NCBI GenBank assembly: GCA_905199445.1
Contig: CAJKGK010000017.1
Coordinates: 1-64,000, forward strand
Origin: an uncultured Lachnospiraceae bacterium
Lineage (GTDB): Bacteria > Bacillota > Clostridia > Lachnospirales > Lachnospiraceae
Direction: 5' to 3'
DNA length: 64,000 bases
This document shows positions 37,711 through 47,134 of this stretch, piece after piece. The translations under genes and the position numbers were made by a program. The notes beneath the pieces were generated by a model that was not told the DNA's origin, did no database searches, and was given only the letters and a program-made list of their open reading frames with translations. Within the stretch, counting starts at the first letter, position 1, and the number at the start of each line of letters is the position of its first letter.

Positions 37711-40000
37711 ATTGATTCCTCCTTTGAGCCGCAGCGATTGCCAGCTGACCCAGAGCCAGGCCTTCATCACCAGGACTGGTACGCTGCTGAACATAAACTC
37801 TAAAACCGGACCGTGTAAGCAGATCGGTAATTTTGGACAGTAAAAATTGGTTGAAGAAAACACCTCCAGACAGGACAACCGGATATTTTTCCGGATTTAA
37901 TGCTTGGCATTGATTCAGCGCCAGATGACACAGTGTCGACATAAAACGCCAGGTAATCATATGAGGTGATATATGCATGTCAAGATCCCGAATAATTGCA
38001 CGGATCATTGGGCGCCAGTCGAAACGGCGAATGTTGTTTTCCATATAAAATGCCAAAGGGTAGGACGAATTTTGGGGTAACTTTCTGTTGGACGTCTGTA
38101 AAAGGGCCTCAAGTGTGGCCGGTCCTTCGCCGTCATAACTGATTGTATGGGTGCCGGTGATCAGTGCACAGACTCCGTCAAACAGACGTCCCATGCTGCT
38201 GGCCCCTGGACAGGCGATGCCAGAGTCAAGGAGTTGTTCAAGCATCTGGATCTTTGATTCTGGAAGGGGAATATATTTTAACATAGCACTGTCCATGGGG
38301 GAGCCGCTGCAGGCTTCCTTGAAAAGAGAAAGGGCAATTCTGCCAATTTCTATCGTTGACCTGTCACCTCCTGGAAGGGGAATCGGCCGTATACTTCCCC
38401 GTCGGACAAAGTTGTCATAATTTCCCTCGAGAAATTCGCAGCCCCAGATGTTACCGTCTGTGCCCAGACCTGTTCCGTCCCATATGATGCCAAAAACCGT
38501 TCCGGACAGTTTACGGTCAGCCATGCAGGCTGCCATATGCGCCCAATGATGCTGAACCTTAAGAAGGGGAAGGCCCAGTTGACGGGCGTATTTTTCGGCT
38601 TGAGCGGTTGAACCGTAATCCGGATGGAGATCACACACAAGATACTGAGGCTGAATTTTAAACAAATGAAAATAAGTTTCCATGGTATCTTTATAATGAT
38701 CCATGGTTTCCATGTTTTTCAAATCACCGATATGAGGACTCATAAAAATATGACAGTCGTTACCCAGAGCGAATCCGCCTTTTTGTTCTGCACCAAAGGC
38801 ACAAATGCCGTTGACGGAGCGGTGGAAAGTCAGAGGCTGTGGGGCATAGCCGCGGCTTTTCCGTATAAAAACAGGATGATTCTTAAATACAGCGACAAGG
38901 GAATCATCACATCGATTTTCGATGATCCTGTCATTGAGAAGAAAACCGTCTGCCACATACTTGAGTTTGTCTAAGGCCTGATCATTATCAATGAGTACTG
39001 GGCTGCCGCCGGTATTGGCGCTGGTCATTACAAGGATTTCAAAGTTTTCCATAAGCAGCTCATGAACCGGCGTATAAGGAAGCATGACGCCCAACATCTG
39101 ACCGAAGGCAACATTGTTAAAGTCATCACGGTTCTTTTTCCGAAGAAGGACAATGGGACGGCGGGGGCTGGTAAGAAGACGGGCCTGAACATCACTGATA
39201 TGACAGAATCGGGCGGCGGTTTTAAGGTCCCTGCACATAACGGCCAAAGGTTTTTTGGGGCGCTGTTTTCGGATACGCAGACTGTCCACAGCCTGTGGGC
39301 GATTGGCGTTGCAGGCAAGGTGAATACCGCCGATGCCTTTAACTGCAAGAATTTTATCCTGGGATAGCAGTTGTGAGGCGGCCTTGAGTGCGGATGGGCC
39401 GTAAATATAATGGCTGTCCTTAAGGCCGGCGGTGAAAAATACTTGAGGTCCGCATGTGGGGCAGCAGTTTGGTTCAGCGTGATAACGGCGATTGGTAATA
39501 TCTTTATATTCGCTGAGACAATCCGGGCACATCCGGAAAACATTCATAACGGTTTGGCTGCGGTCATAAGGCAGGGCCTTGACGATTGTATAGCGGGGAC
39601 CGCAGTTGGTACAGTTGATAAAAGGATAGTGATATCGTCGGTCTTTAGGGGAGAAAAGCTCCCTGCGGCAATCCGGGCAAAGGGCTGTGTCCGGTGCAAT
39701 CAGCGTCACCTGGTGGTCACAATGGCTTGGACGGATTGTAAAGCTGTTACATTTCCCTTTAGGAGTCAGGGGACGGATGTGGATGTCTTCGATCACGGCC
39801 ATAGGTGGTGGGGCGTTTTTTAAAGTTTTCACAAAACAGTCCAAATCAGTCGGCAAGCCTTCCAAAAGAATTTCCACACCGCCGGATGTATTCCGAACCC
39901 AGCCGCCTAGATTGTTTTCACTGGCCAGACGATGCACAAAAGGCCGGAAGCCCACGCCCTGCACAATACCACGAACGGTTAAAAATAGTCCTCCGTTCAT
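37664..40000 (-). CDS. hypF: Carbamoyltransferase HypF
   Basis: HypF makes carbamoyl-AMP and transfers the carbamoyl group to HypE. The N-terminal acylphosphatase domain has RGIVQGVGFRPFVHRLA. Two zinc-finger pairs follow (C-P-D-C...C-T-N-C and C-P-D-C...C-C-P-T-C), then the YrdC-like domain (KGIGGIHLACNA) and the Kae1-like C-terminal domain with VQHHWAHMAACMA. It is 778 residues, full length. It overlaps hypB by 4 nt and the start of hypC by 47 nt, indicating tight coupling. Confidence 0.97.
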   Translation of the reverse strand: MNGGLFLTVRGIVQGVGFRPFVHRLASENNLGGWVRNTSGGVEILLEGLPTDLDCFVKTLKNAPPPMAVIEDIHIRPLTPKGKCNSFTIRPSHCDHQVTLIAPDTALCPDCRRELFSPKDRRYHYPFINCTNCGPRYTIVKALPYDRSQTVMNVFRMCPDCLSEYKDITNRRYHAEPNCCPTCGPQVFFTAGLKDSHYIYGPSALKAASQLLSQDKILAVKGIGGIHLACNANRPQAVDSLRIRKQRPKKPLAVMCRDLKTAARFCHISDVQARLLTSPRRPIVLLRKKNRDDFNNVAFGQMLGVMLPYTPVHELLMENFEILVMTSANTGGSPVLIDNDQALDKLKYVADGFLLNDRIIENRCDDSLVAVFKNHPVFIRKSRGYAPQPLTFHRSVNGICAFGAEQKGGFALGNDCHIFMSPHIGDLKNMETMDHYKDTMETYFHLFKIQPQYLVCDLHPDYGSTAQAEKYARQLGLPLLKVQHHWAHMAACMADRKLSGTVFGIIWDGTGLGTDGNIWGCEFLEGNYDNFVRRGSIRPIPLPGGDRSTIEIGRIALSLFKEACSGSPMDSAMLKYIPLPESKIQMLEQLLDSGIACPGASSMGRLFDGVCALITGTHTISYDGEGPATLEALLQTSNRKLPQNSSYPLAFYMENNIRRFDWRPMIRAIIRDLDMHISPHMITWRFMSTLCHLALNQCQALNPEKYPVVLSGGVFFNQFLLSKITDLLTRSGFRVYVQQRTSPGDEGLALGQLAIAAAQRRNQYVSCHTNENQKYEWV

Positions 40001-40680
40001 GCCTGGGGATCATGCTGCGTATTTGGGGCCGTGCAGGCAGCAATCTGTTCGTTTAAAAATGTACACAGCTGTTCAATACCTTCACCGTTCCGGCAGCTGA
40101 CATGAAACATTGGAGACAGTGGATTAACGGCTCTGTAGTTACATTCTACCCGATCCACATCAAAATCAAAATAAGGCAGCATGTCATACTTGTTCAGAAC
40201 AAGGCAGCCGGTATCCGTAAACATTAAAGGGTACTTTTCAACTTTGTCATCACCTTCGGGAATGCTTAAAATCGTAATGCGTAAAGCTTCTCCGATATCA
40301 AATTCGGCAGGACATACAAGATTGCCGATGTTTTCCACAAAGATCACATCCAGTGACGAAAGATCAAACAAAGGAAGAATATTCTGGATACTCATGGCTT
40401 CGATATGGCAGGCCCCATCGGTGTTAAGCTGAACTGCCGGAATATTTTGTGCTGCAATTTTGTCGGCATCGATTTGCCCTGCAATATCACCTTCGATAAC
40501 GCCGATGCGCCACCGTGTCCGCAGCTTTTCAATCAGCGTTGTGATCAGGCTTGTTTTTCCGGTTCCCGGGCTTCCCATAATATTAATCATACATATATGA
40601 TGGCTGGCCAGAGTCTCTCTGACCTGAGCACTGACATTTTCATTCCATTCCATCACCTGATGGAGTACCTTGATTTCCAT
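39997..40680 (-). CDS. hypB: Hydrogenase/urease nickel incorporation GTPase HypB
   Basis: HypB is a GTPase that helps deliver nickel to the hydrogenase large subunit with HypA. The P-loop reads GSPGTGKTSLI (residues about 36-46), followed by EGDIAGQIDADKI and the NKYD-type specificity motif VLNKYDMLPYF. There is no long His-rich nickel-store region at the N-terminus, so this is the short form. The ATG at 40680 has GGAGG upstream. It overlaps hypA by 41 nt. Confidence 0.96.
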   Translation of the reverse strand: MEIKVLHQVMEWNENVSAQVRETLASHHICMINIMGSPGTGKTSLITTLIEKLRTRWRIGVIEGDIAGQIDADKIAAQNIPAVQLNTDGACHIEAMSIQNILPLFDLSSLDVIFVENIGNLVCPAEFDIGEALRITILSIPEGDDKVEKYPLMFTDTGCLVLNKYDMLPYFDFDVDRVECNYRAVNPLSPMFHVSCRNGEGIEQLCTFLNEQIAACTAPNTQHDPQA

Positions 40681-41023
40681 TGATATCAACCTCCAAACTG
40701 TCAATTAAAAATTCCCTGCCGGAAAGAACCTTAAGTTTTAAGCTGCCGCAGCCGGGACAGGCAATGCTTTTGCGGGTGATTTCACTTTCAAGACCACAGT
40801 CGTTGCAGTGTACCTTTAAAGGCAGAACATGGGCCTCGATTTTTACCCCCTGTGCAATGGTGTCCTGTGCAATGACATCCATATACATTTGAATACAATC
40901 CGGGACGATGCCACAGAATGGTCCCATCAGAAGCCGGATGGTTCGTATTCTGACAGCATTTTGTTTTTGGGCTTCCCGGATGGAATCTTCCAGAATATTT
41001 TGTGTAATACTTAGCTCATGCAT
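40640..41023 (-). CDS. hypA: Hydrogenase nickel metallochaperone HypA
   Basis: HypA binds nickel through its N-terminal His2 (MHELSITQNILE) and zinc through two CxxC pairs (C-N-D-C and C-P-G-C, residues about 73-92). It is 127 residues; the C-terminus is slightly extended because it reads into hypB. It is the first gene of hypABFCDE and faces the hydrogenase operon across a 231-nt divergent region. Confidence 0.96.
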   Translation of the reverse strand: MHELSITQNILEDSIREAQKQNAVRIRTIRLLMGPFCGIVPDCIQMYMDVIAQDTIAQGVKIEAHVLPLKVHCNDCGLESEITRKSIACPGCGSLKLKVLSGREFLIDSLEVDINGNQGTPSGDGME

Positions 41024-41162
41024 AATTACAGCTTCCTTCCCACAGATTTAACTTGTTGAAAACGGCGTTGATTTTGTACCATCGCCGGGATTCTGTAGTT
41101 ATTCTAGCACGAGTGGATGTAAAATTCCATATGAGATTTTGGTAAAATTTTAACAAATTCTC

Positions 41163-41191
41163 TTGAAAAAAGTTAAAAAAAGTACTATAAC
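41163..41191 (+). promoter_or_regulatory. Promoter of the hydrogenase operon
   Basis: TTGAAA (41163-41168) and TATAAC (41186-41191) are 17 nt apart, about 65 nt before the first ech gene. The divergent region is AT-rich and presumably also carries the hypA promoter, which I could not fix. Confidence 0.7.
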
Positions 41192-41254
41192 AATGAAGTG
41201 GGGTATTCTACACCATAAAGTTTTATCAGATTAAATTAAAGAGGAGGGTTTTTT

Positions 41255-43150
41255 ATGGAACTGATTCCCATATTGATCGGAGTTCCTGCGCTGGTGGCTG
41301 TTATTATGCCCTTTCTGCGCGGGGAAAAGATCCGTGGAATCGTTGTTTATGCAGGTTCCGGGGCAGTGATGGCAGTGACTGTGGCTGTACTTGGACTTTG
41401 GTTTAACGCCGGTGCCGGAACGCAGATGATGTATGTCCATACAGAGCTAATCGACCATCTGATGCTGGTTGTTGATGTTTTCCTTATGCTGCTGATTGTC
41501 TGCCTGAGTTTTAAGCATCGGAAATTTTTAGCGGCATTGCTTTCTGTGATACAAACGGTGCTTCTGATTTATGTGGAGATGACCGCACAGCTGCCGGAGG
41601 CAGAGCATATGATGGCGGATGGTCTGTCGATGCTTATGTGCCTGATTGTAGCACTTGTGGGCGGTTTGATCTGTATTTATGCGGTTGGTTATATGAAGGG
41701 ATATCACCATCACCACAAAGAATTTAAGGATAGGCAGCCGTTTTTCTTTTCAATGCTTTTTTTATTTCTGGCAGCCATGTTCGGTCTTGTGCTGTCCCAT
41801 AACCTGATCTGGATGTATTTTTTCTGGGAGATTACCAGTGTGATTTCATTCCTGCTCATTGGCTATACACGTACAGAGGAAGCCATTCACAACAGTTTTA
41901 CAGCATTGTGGATGAATCTCTTAGGCGGTCTGGGATTTTCTGTTGCCATTGCGCTGCTGGCTTTCACAAATGGAACCGTACAGCTGTCCGATGCGGTTGC
42001 CCTTGGCGCCGCGCTGCCGCTGGCCTGTCTGGCACTGGCTGGACTTACAAAATCAGCCCAGCTGCCTTTTTCATCATGGCTTCTTGGCGCTATGGTGGCC
42101 CCTACACCATCCAGTGCACTTTTACACAGCGCAACAATGGTTAAAGCCGGGGTTTATCTTTTGATTCGTCTGGCTCCGGCTATGCATGGCAACATGGTGG
42201 GAACCATGGTCTCATTAATCGGCGGCTTTACATTTATCGCAGCCAGCATGATGGCCATTGCCCAAAATGACGGTAAAAAAGTGCTGGCCTTTTCAACAAT
42301 TTCCAACCTGGGGCTTATTGTGGCCTGTGCAGGAATCGGCGTAGAAGAAACCGTTTGGGGTGCTGTCTTTTTAATGATTTTCCATTCTGTGAGTAAATCC
42401 ATGCTGTTTCAGGCTGTGGGAGCTACGGAGAACTGTCTGGGATCCAGAGACATTGAAGATATGCACGGTATGCTATTAAGATTGCCAAAATTGACCTATA
42501 TTATGGGCATCGGCATTGCTGGTATGTATCTTGCGCCATTTGGAATGTTGATTTCCAAATGGGTGGCACTGAAGGCTTTTGTGGATTCCGGCGATGTGCT
42601 TCTTGTTCTTTTTATTGCCTATGGCAGCGCCACTACGATGTTCTATTGGACAAAATGGCTTGCAAAGCTGATTTCACAGCATGAGGCCAGAGGCAGTGTT
42701 ACGGATGTGACCCATAAAGATCAGTATATGTCTATGTTTATTCACGCAGGCTGTATGCTGCTTTTATGTCTTTTATTCCCGCTGCTGGCAACAGGTGTTG
42801 TCAATCCTATTTTGGAGCAGCTGTTTGGCTATGCGGACACGGTTCTTTCCATGAGTGTTCTCACAACCATGGTTATTATGCTTTTATCTGTTCTTATTGT
42901 ACCAATGACGATGGCATTTGTTACCAGAGCAGCGCGCAGACACCTTGTGCCTATTTATATGAATGGTGTCAATGAAGGCGATAACCGTCATTTTACCAAT
43001 AGTATGGGTGAACCGGAGCATTTGTATCTGAGTAACTGGTACCTTCGGTTTGAATTTGGTATGCGGCGTCTGATGCGGCCGTCCGTATATTTTGCGGCTA
43101 GCGTCCTGATCGTTATGTTTTGTCTGATTATAGGAGGTGCGGTAAAATGA
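41255..43150 (+). CDS. echA: Ech-type hydrogenase membrane subunit A (NuoL/Mrp-like)
   Basis: This large proton-pumping subunit is related to NuoL and Mrp antiporters and is 631 residues with about 16 membrane helices. The antiporter core is clear: FFWEITSVISFLLIGYTRTEEA, then LTKSAQLPFSSWLLGAMVAPTPSSALLHSATMVKAG with the buried Lys. It continues with KKVLAFSTISNLGLI. GGAGGG precedes the ATG. The gene overlaps echB by 4 nt. In the complex it couples ferredoxin-dependent H2 formation to ion translocation across the membrane (family knowledge). Confidence 0.93.
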   Translation: MELIPILIGVPALVAVIMPFLRGEKIRGIVVYAGSGAVMAVTVAVLGLWFNAGAGTQMMYVHTELIDHLMLVVDVFLMLLIVCLSFKHRKFLAALLSVIQTVLLIYVEMTAQLPEAEHMMADGLSMLMCLIVALVGGLICIYAVGYMKGYHHHHKEFKDRQPFFFSMLFLFLAAMFGLVLSHNLIWMYFFWEITSVISFLLIGYTRTEEAIHNSFTALWMNLLGGLGFSVAIALLAFTNGTVQLSDAVALGAALPLACLALAGLTKSAQLPFSSWLLGAMVAPTPSSALLHSATMVKAGVYLLIRLAPAMHGNMVGTMVSLIGGFTFIAASMMAIAQNDGKKVLAFSTISNLGLIVACAGIGVEETVWGAVFLMIFHSVSKSMLFQAVGATENCLGSRDIEDMHGMLLRLPKLTYIMGIGIAGMYLAPFGMLISKWVALKAFVDSGDVLLVLFIAYGSATTMFYWTKWLAKLISQHEARGSVTDVTHKDQYMSMFIHAGCMLLLCLLFPLLATGVVNPILEQLFGYADTVLSMSVLTTMVIMLLSVLIVPMTMAFVTRAARRHLVPIYMNGVNEGDNRHFTNSMGEPEHLYLSNWYLRFEFGMRRLMRPSVYFAASVLIVMFCLIIGGAVK

Positions 43151-44007
43151 ACGTTGCATTTGTCATTGGATATTTGCTGCTGGCGCCCCTGATCGGCGGT
43201 CTGTTGGACGGCGCTGACCGGATGATCAGTGCCAGAATGCAGCGGCGCCGTGGGCCGTCCCTGTTTCAGCCCTTTTATGACTTAAAAAAATTGTTTTCCA
43301 AACAGATGATTGCGGTGAATAATGTTCAGCTGTTTTTAAACCTGAGTTATCTGATCTTCCTTGTCATTGCAGGCTGTATGCTTTTTGGCGGCATGGATAT
43401 TCTCATGTGTCTGTTTATTCTTACACTGGCCGATATGTTTTTAATTATGGGCGCATCCAGTGATTCCTCACCCTATGCCAATATGGGTGCAGGCAGAGAA
43501 ATGATTCAGATGATGGCGTATGAACCACTGACGTTAATCGTGGCTGTAGGCTTTTATCTTTCAACCGGTTCATTTCATGTCGGTGATATTGTTCAGGCAC
43601 CGGTGAGTGCCATTGTGTTTATGCCGGGAATGCTTCTGGGCTTTATGTTTACCGCTGCCATTAAATTCAGAAAATCACCGTTTGATTTATCCACAAGTCA
43701 TCATGCACATCAGGAGATGATTAAGGGGCTGACAACGGAAATGTCAGGGACAACCCTGGCAATTATGAATATTGCGGAATATTATGAAATGATTTTAATT
43801 TTCGGCATTTTTGGGCTATTTATTGTCAATGAAAACTGGTGGAGCTGGCCATTGGCTGTTGTTGTGTGTCTGATTATTTATTTTCTGGAGATTCTCTGGG
43901 ACAATGCCTCGGCCAGACTAAACTGGAAAAAGACACTTCAAAGCTGCTGGGTGGTAACTCTTTTGGCCGGCGGCCTGAATCTGCTTATACTGATGCTGAT
44001 TAAATAG
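43147..44007 (+). CDS. echB: Ech-type hydrogenase membrane subunit B (NuoH-like)
   Basis: The NuoH-type subunit anchors the soluble hydrogenase arm in the membrane. The N-terminus carries GADRMISARMQRRRGPSLFQP, the conserved helix-loop that contacts the large subunit; KFRKSPFDLSTSHHAHQEM follows later. The protein is 286 residues with about 8 helices. The ATG at 43147 overlaps the echA stop (ATGA) and follows AGGAGGTG. Confidence 0.95.
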   Translation: MNVAFVIGYLLLAPLIGGLLDGADRMISARMQRRRGPSLFQPFYDLKKLFSKQMIAVNNVQLFLNLSYLIFLVIAGCMLFGGMDILMCLFILTLADMFLIMGASSDSSPYANMGAGREMIQMMAYEPLTLIVAVGFYLSTGSFHVGDIVQAPVSAIVFMPGMLLGFMFTAAIKFRKSPFDLSTSHHAHQEMIKGLTTEMSGTTLAIMNIAEYYEMILIFGIFGLFIVNENWWSWPLAVVVCLIIYFLEILWDNASARLNWKKTLQSCWVVTLLAGGLNLLILMLIK

Positions 44008-44025
44008 CGGAAAGGGGAAGAACAG

Positions 44026-44469
44026 ATGGGGAAAATATCAAAATCTCCCTGGCTTTTACATTATGATGCCAGCAGCTGCAATGGCTGTGATATTGAGGTT
44101 CTGGACTGCTTAACACCCCGGTATGACATCGAGCGTTTTGGAATTATTAATACAGGTGATCCGTTCCAGGCGGATATACTGCTTATTACAGGCGGCGTAA
44201 ACAGTCAGACGGAGCCGGTGGTCAGACAGCTCTATACGCAGATGCCTGAACCCAAAGTGGTTGTGGCTGTAGGAATTTGTGCCTGTAGCGGCGGTGTGTT
44301 TAAAGATTGTTATAACATCAAAGGCGGTATTGACACAGTGATTCCTGTGGATGTTTATGTGCCTGGCTGTGCTGCACGCCCGGAGGCTATTATTGACGGT
44401 GTGGTCAGGGCGCTGGCGGTGCTGGATGAAAAGCGTGAACGGATGCGGTCAGGAAAAAATGACGGCTGA
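44026..44469 (+). CDS. echC: Ech-type hydrogenase small subunit (NuoB-like)
   Basis: This subunit carries the proximal [4Fe-4S] cluster that passes electrons to the [NiFe] site. The ligands are visible as CNGCDIEVLDCL (residues about 19-30), VGICACSGGVF and VPGCAARPEAI. It is 147 residues, the usual short form of group 4 hydrogenases. AAAGGGGAAG precedes the ATG. Confidence 0.95.
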   Translation: MGKISKSPWLLHYDASSCNGCDIEVLDCLTPRYDIERFGIINTGDPFQADILLITGGVNSQTEPVVRQLYTQMPEPKVVVAVGICACSGGVFKDCYNIKGGIDTVIPVDVYVPGCAARPEAIIDGVVRALAVLDEKRERMRSGKNDG

Positions 44470-44501
44470 CAAGGGCGCGGACGGATGAGGAGAGTTGATG
44501 T

Positions 44502-44852
44502 ATGGATTATAAAAGTGAAATTAAACCTGTAAAAATGGAAGATTTTCTGGCAGAGGTTATACGGTTGAAAATGGGACAGTGGCGGTTAGCCCAGATTTGT
44601 GCGGTTCGTGTTCAGGAAGGCTATGAGCTGAGCTACTCTTTTTGCAGCAGAGCTTATGAGATGATCACGCTGAGACTTTTGGCAGGTCTGGATGATGTCG
44701 TTCCCAGTATTACCCAGATTTATCCCTGTGCCTTTTTACAGGAAAATGAAGCTGCGGAATTATTTGGGGTTCATATCGAAAGCCTGAATCCGGATTATCA
44801 TTCCAAAATCTATCGGATCAATAAAGAAACGCCATTTAAGGAAAAGGGGTGA
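44502..44852 (+). CDS. echD: Ech-type hydrogenase subunit D (NuoC-like)
   Basis: The 116-residue soluble subunit matches the short NuoC/EchD type. The conserved segment ITQIYPCAFLQENEAAELFGV corresponds to the NuoC P-A-A-x-W-x-E-R-E-x-x-D-x-F-G-I region. It has no cofactor motifs and is thought to be structural. It lies between the small and large subunits as expected. Confidence 0.88.
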   Translation: MDYKSEIKPVKMEDFLAEVIRLKMGQWRLAQICAVRVQEGYELSYSFCSRAYEMITLRLLAGLDDVVPSITQIYPCAFLQENEAAELFGVHIESLNPDYHSKIYRINKETPFKEKG

Positions 44853-44858
44853 GTCAGA

Positions 44859-45938
44859 GTGGCAAAAAGAAGTATTATACCATTTGGGCCTCAGCACCCG
44901 GTATTGCCGGAACCGGTTCATTTGGATCTTGTGTTGGAAGACGAGACAGTGGTACAGGCAGTTCCCAGTATCGGTTATATTCACAGAGGTCTGGAAAAGC
45001 TGGTAGAAAAAAAGGATTTTAAACAGTATGTATATATTGCAGAACGTGTCTGCGGCATTTGCAGCTGCGGACACGGGATGGGTTACTGTGAGGCCGTGGA
45101 GCAGGTTATGGGTATCGAAGTCCCAAGACGGGCAGATTATTTGAGAACCATCTGGATGGAAATGAGCCGTGTACACAGTCATCTGCTCTGGCTTGGTCTT
45201 CTGGCAGATGCCCTGGGCTTTGAAAGTCTGTTTATGGAGGCCTGGCGGCTGAGAGAAAAAATACTGGATATGTTTGATGCTACAACCGGAGGTCGGATTA
45301 TTTTTTCAGTGAACTGTGTGGGTGGCGTGCTCAAAGATATGGAGCCATCCATGCTGTCGGCTATTTCTTCGACAATTAATGATATGGAGAAGGAACTGGC
45401 CCCGATCATGGAAACCTTCTTAAAAGATTATACGGTTCAGAGCCGCCTTCAGGGCTTGGGTGTACTGTCAAAAGACCAGGCCATTTTACTTGGCGCTGTA
45501 GGACCGATGCTTCGGGCCAGCGGAGAAGATTATGATGTACGCAGACTGGGCTATGCCGCTTATAATGATCTGACGATCGAACCGGTGATTGCCAATGACG
45601 GAGATTCCTATGCCCGCTGTGAGGTCAGATTAAAAGAAATTATTCAGTCGTTTAGGTTGATTCGTGAAGCCATCGATAAAATCCCTGAAGGACCCATCAG
45701 TGTTCCTGTGAAGGGAAATCCTAATGGAGAGTATTTTATGCGGATCGAGCAGCCAAGAGGTGAGGCGATTTATTATGTCAAAGGCAACGGAACAAAAAAT
45801 TTGGACCGTTTCAGGCTGAGAACGCCGACCACAAGCAATATTCCACCCATGCTTGAGCTGCTTAAAGGCTGTCAGCTGGGCGATGTACCTTTGCTGATTT
45901 TAACGATTGACCCTTGTATCAGCTGCACAGAAAGGTGA
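44859..45938 (+). CDS. echE: Ech-type hydrogenase large subunit ([NiFe] centre)
   Basis: The catalytic subunit starts from GTG (product MAKRSIIPFGPQHPV) after AGGAAAAGGGG. The four Cys ligands of nickel-iron are present: ERVCGICSCGHGMGYCE (residues about 64-80) and DPCISC at the end. The chain stops three residues after that last motif (T-E-R), so it lacks the C-terminal peptide that many [NiFe] large subunits need to have clipped. It is 359 residues. With both CxxC pairs intact it is a true hydrogenase and not a complex I NuoD. Confidence 0.96.
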   Translation: MAKRSIIPFGPQHPVLPEPVHLDLVLEDETVVQAVPSIGYIHRGLEKLVEKKDFKQYVYIAERVCGICSCGHGMGYCEAVEQVMGIEVPRRADYLRTIWMEMSRVHSHLLWLGLLADALGFESLFMEAWRLREKILDMFDATTGGRIIFSVNCVGGVLKDMEPSMLSAISSTINDMEKELAPIMETFLKDYTVQSRLQGLGVLSKDQAILLGAVGPMLRASGEDYDVRRLGYAAYNDLTIEPVIANDGDSYARCEVRLKEIIQSFRLIREAIDKIPEGPISVPVKGNPNGEYFMRIEQPRGEAIYYVKGNGTKNLDRFRLRTPTTSNIPPMLELLKGCQLGDVPLLILTIDPCISCTER

Positions 45939-45947
45939 TGATAGTTT

Positions 45948-46364
45948 ATGGAAAATGTAAAGTTTCTCGCCTTTGCCCGTACGGCCCTGAAAAATATGTT
46001 TAAAAAACCGGCCACAACGGATTATCCTTTTGCACCGGCTACATTTCCGGAACGGATGCGGGGGCATATTGAAATCGAAACAAAAGATTGTATCTGCTGT
46101 GGGCTATGTATGCGTTCCTGCCCACCGGGGGCTATTTTGGTGGACAAGGCCGCAGGAAAATGGGTAATTGACCGTTTTGACTGTGTTCAATGTGGCAACT
46201 GTGCCAATGTGTGCCCGAAAAAATGTCTGAAACTTGTCTCAGGTTATACAAAACCCGATGACCATAAGTCAAAGGACAGTTATGATGTGACCCCGCCGGT
46301 GATTAAGAAACCTTTGGTTAAGCCGGCAGCGGAAGCTGTACAAAAATCCAAAAAACCAGATTAA
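45948..46364 (+). CDS. echF: Ech-type hydrogenase ferredoxin-like subunit
   Basis: This polyferredoxin subunit carries two [4Fe-4S] clusters through C-I-C-C-G-L-C-M-R-S-C-P (residues about 47-58) and C-V-Q-C-G-N-C-A-N-V-C-P. It accepts electrons from reduced ferredoxin. A short basic N-terminus and a Lys/Pro-rich tail (residues 115-138) flank the core. AAGGTGATG precedes the ATG, 9 nt after echE. It closes the six-gene operon before a strong terminator. Confidence 0.95.
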   Translation: MENVKFLAFARTALKNMFKKPATTDYPFAPATFPERMRGHIEIETKDCICCGLCMRSCPPGAILVDKAAGKWVIDRFDCVQCGNCANVCPKKCLKLVSGYTKPDDHKSKDSYDVTPPVIKKPLVKPAAEAVQKSKKPD

Positions 46365-46386
46365 TGAGAGCCTGGGGAGCAGATAA

Positions 46387-46430
46387 AACAGAGAGCTGAC
46401 GCCCAAAGGGGCGCCAGCTCTCTGTTTTAT
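46387..46430 (+). terminator. Bidirectional terminator after the hydrogenase operon
   Basis: AACAGAGAGCTGACGCC pairs with GGCGCCAGCTCTCTGTT (one mismatch) and is followed by TTATT. The A-rich upstream side means it may also stop the convergent nitroreductase transcript. Confidence 0.88.
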
Positions 46431-46450
46431 TACACAATAGAACATTGTGT

Positions 46451-47107
46451 TTAAAGTGATAATTTTTTTCCGGAACCTATTTCAAAATGATATTTTACAA
46501 TTCCCAGATCCAGTTTTGTATAAAATCCCTTGCTACAAACTGCGTTGACTTTACTGTCAGAAGATAATTTAAAGAAAAATTTCTGTTGATTCATCGCAGT
46601 CGGGGCAAGAAGTGCAGCTTCCATACCATTCAAAAACCATTCCGGCATATTGGCTGCATGATTGCAGACCGCCTGCAATGACTTGTTTTTATGGGGCACA
46701 CCTTGTGTTTCACCATAACCGAACGCAATCAGACAGATTTGTTTTTCTCCCCTGCAAATGTTTGCCCTGCTTTTGCCGTGAGTCATTGCCACCCAGCAGC
46801 TATTAAGTCCAAGCTCCTGTATTTTTAAAACAATTTCTTCACCATAATATCCTAATGTTTCATCAAGCTTCGGGGATTTTTTGCCTACAAGGGCGATATA
46901 ATTTTTTACCCCGGTAAATTTGCCATAATGTGCCATCATGGAGTCAAAACATTGTGGCTCATCATAAAAAATCTGAATATGTAATTCCGCTTCATTGTTG
47001 ATTTTTTCAATCATTTCATTGAGTACAGTTCGCTGTTTTGAGTCAATCGCAATATCTTTGTATTGGCGGACACTATGCCGCTGCTTCATAAGTTCTAATA
47101 TTTCCAT
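46451..47107 (-). CDS. Nitroreductase-family flavoprotein
   Basis: The protein begins MEILELMKQRHSVRQYKD, the standard nitroreductase FMN-binding start with R-x-S-V-R. It continues with an LNSCWVAMTHGKSR segment and a second FMN contact region near APTAMNQQKFFFKL. It is 218 residues, the NADPH- or NADH-dependent FMN reductase type (similar to TM1586-like proteins). The ArsR-type regulator gene lies 27 nt upstream on the same strand, so both are one transcript. Substrate unknown. Confidence 0.9.
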   Translation of the reverse strand: MEILELMKQRHSVRQYKDIAIDSKQRTVLNEMIEKINNEAELHIQIFYDEPQCFDSMMAHYGKFTGVKNYIALVGKKSPKLDETLGYYGEEIVLKIQELGLNSCWVAMTHGKSRANICRGEKQICLIAFGYGETQGVPHKNKSLQAVCNHAANMPEWFLNGMEAALLAPTAMNQQKFFFKLSSDSKVNAVCSKGFYTKLDLGIVKYHFEIGSGKKLSL

Positions 47108-47134
47108 TATAAAGTTACCTCCGATTTTGTTTTT

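Noticed and set aside
41255..46364. Operon as respiratory complex I or formate hydrogenlyase
   Set aside because: The large subunit keeps both nickel CxxC pairs, only six genes are present, and no formate dehydrogenase gene is adjacent.
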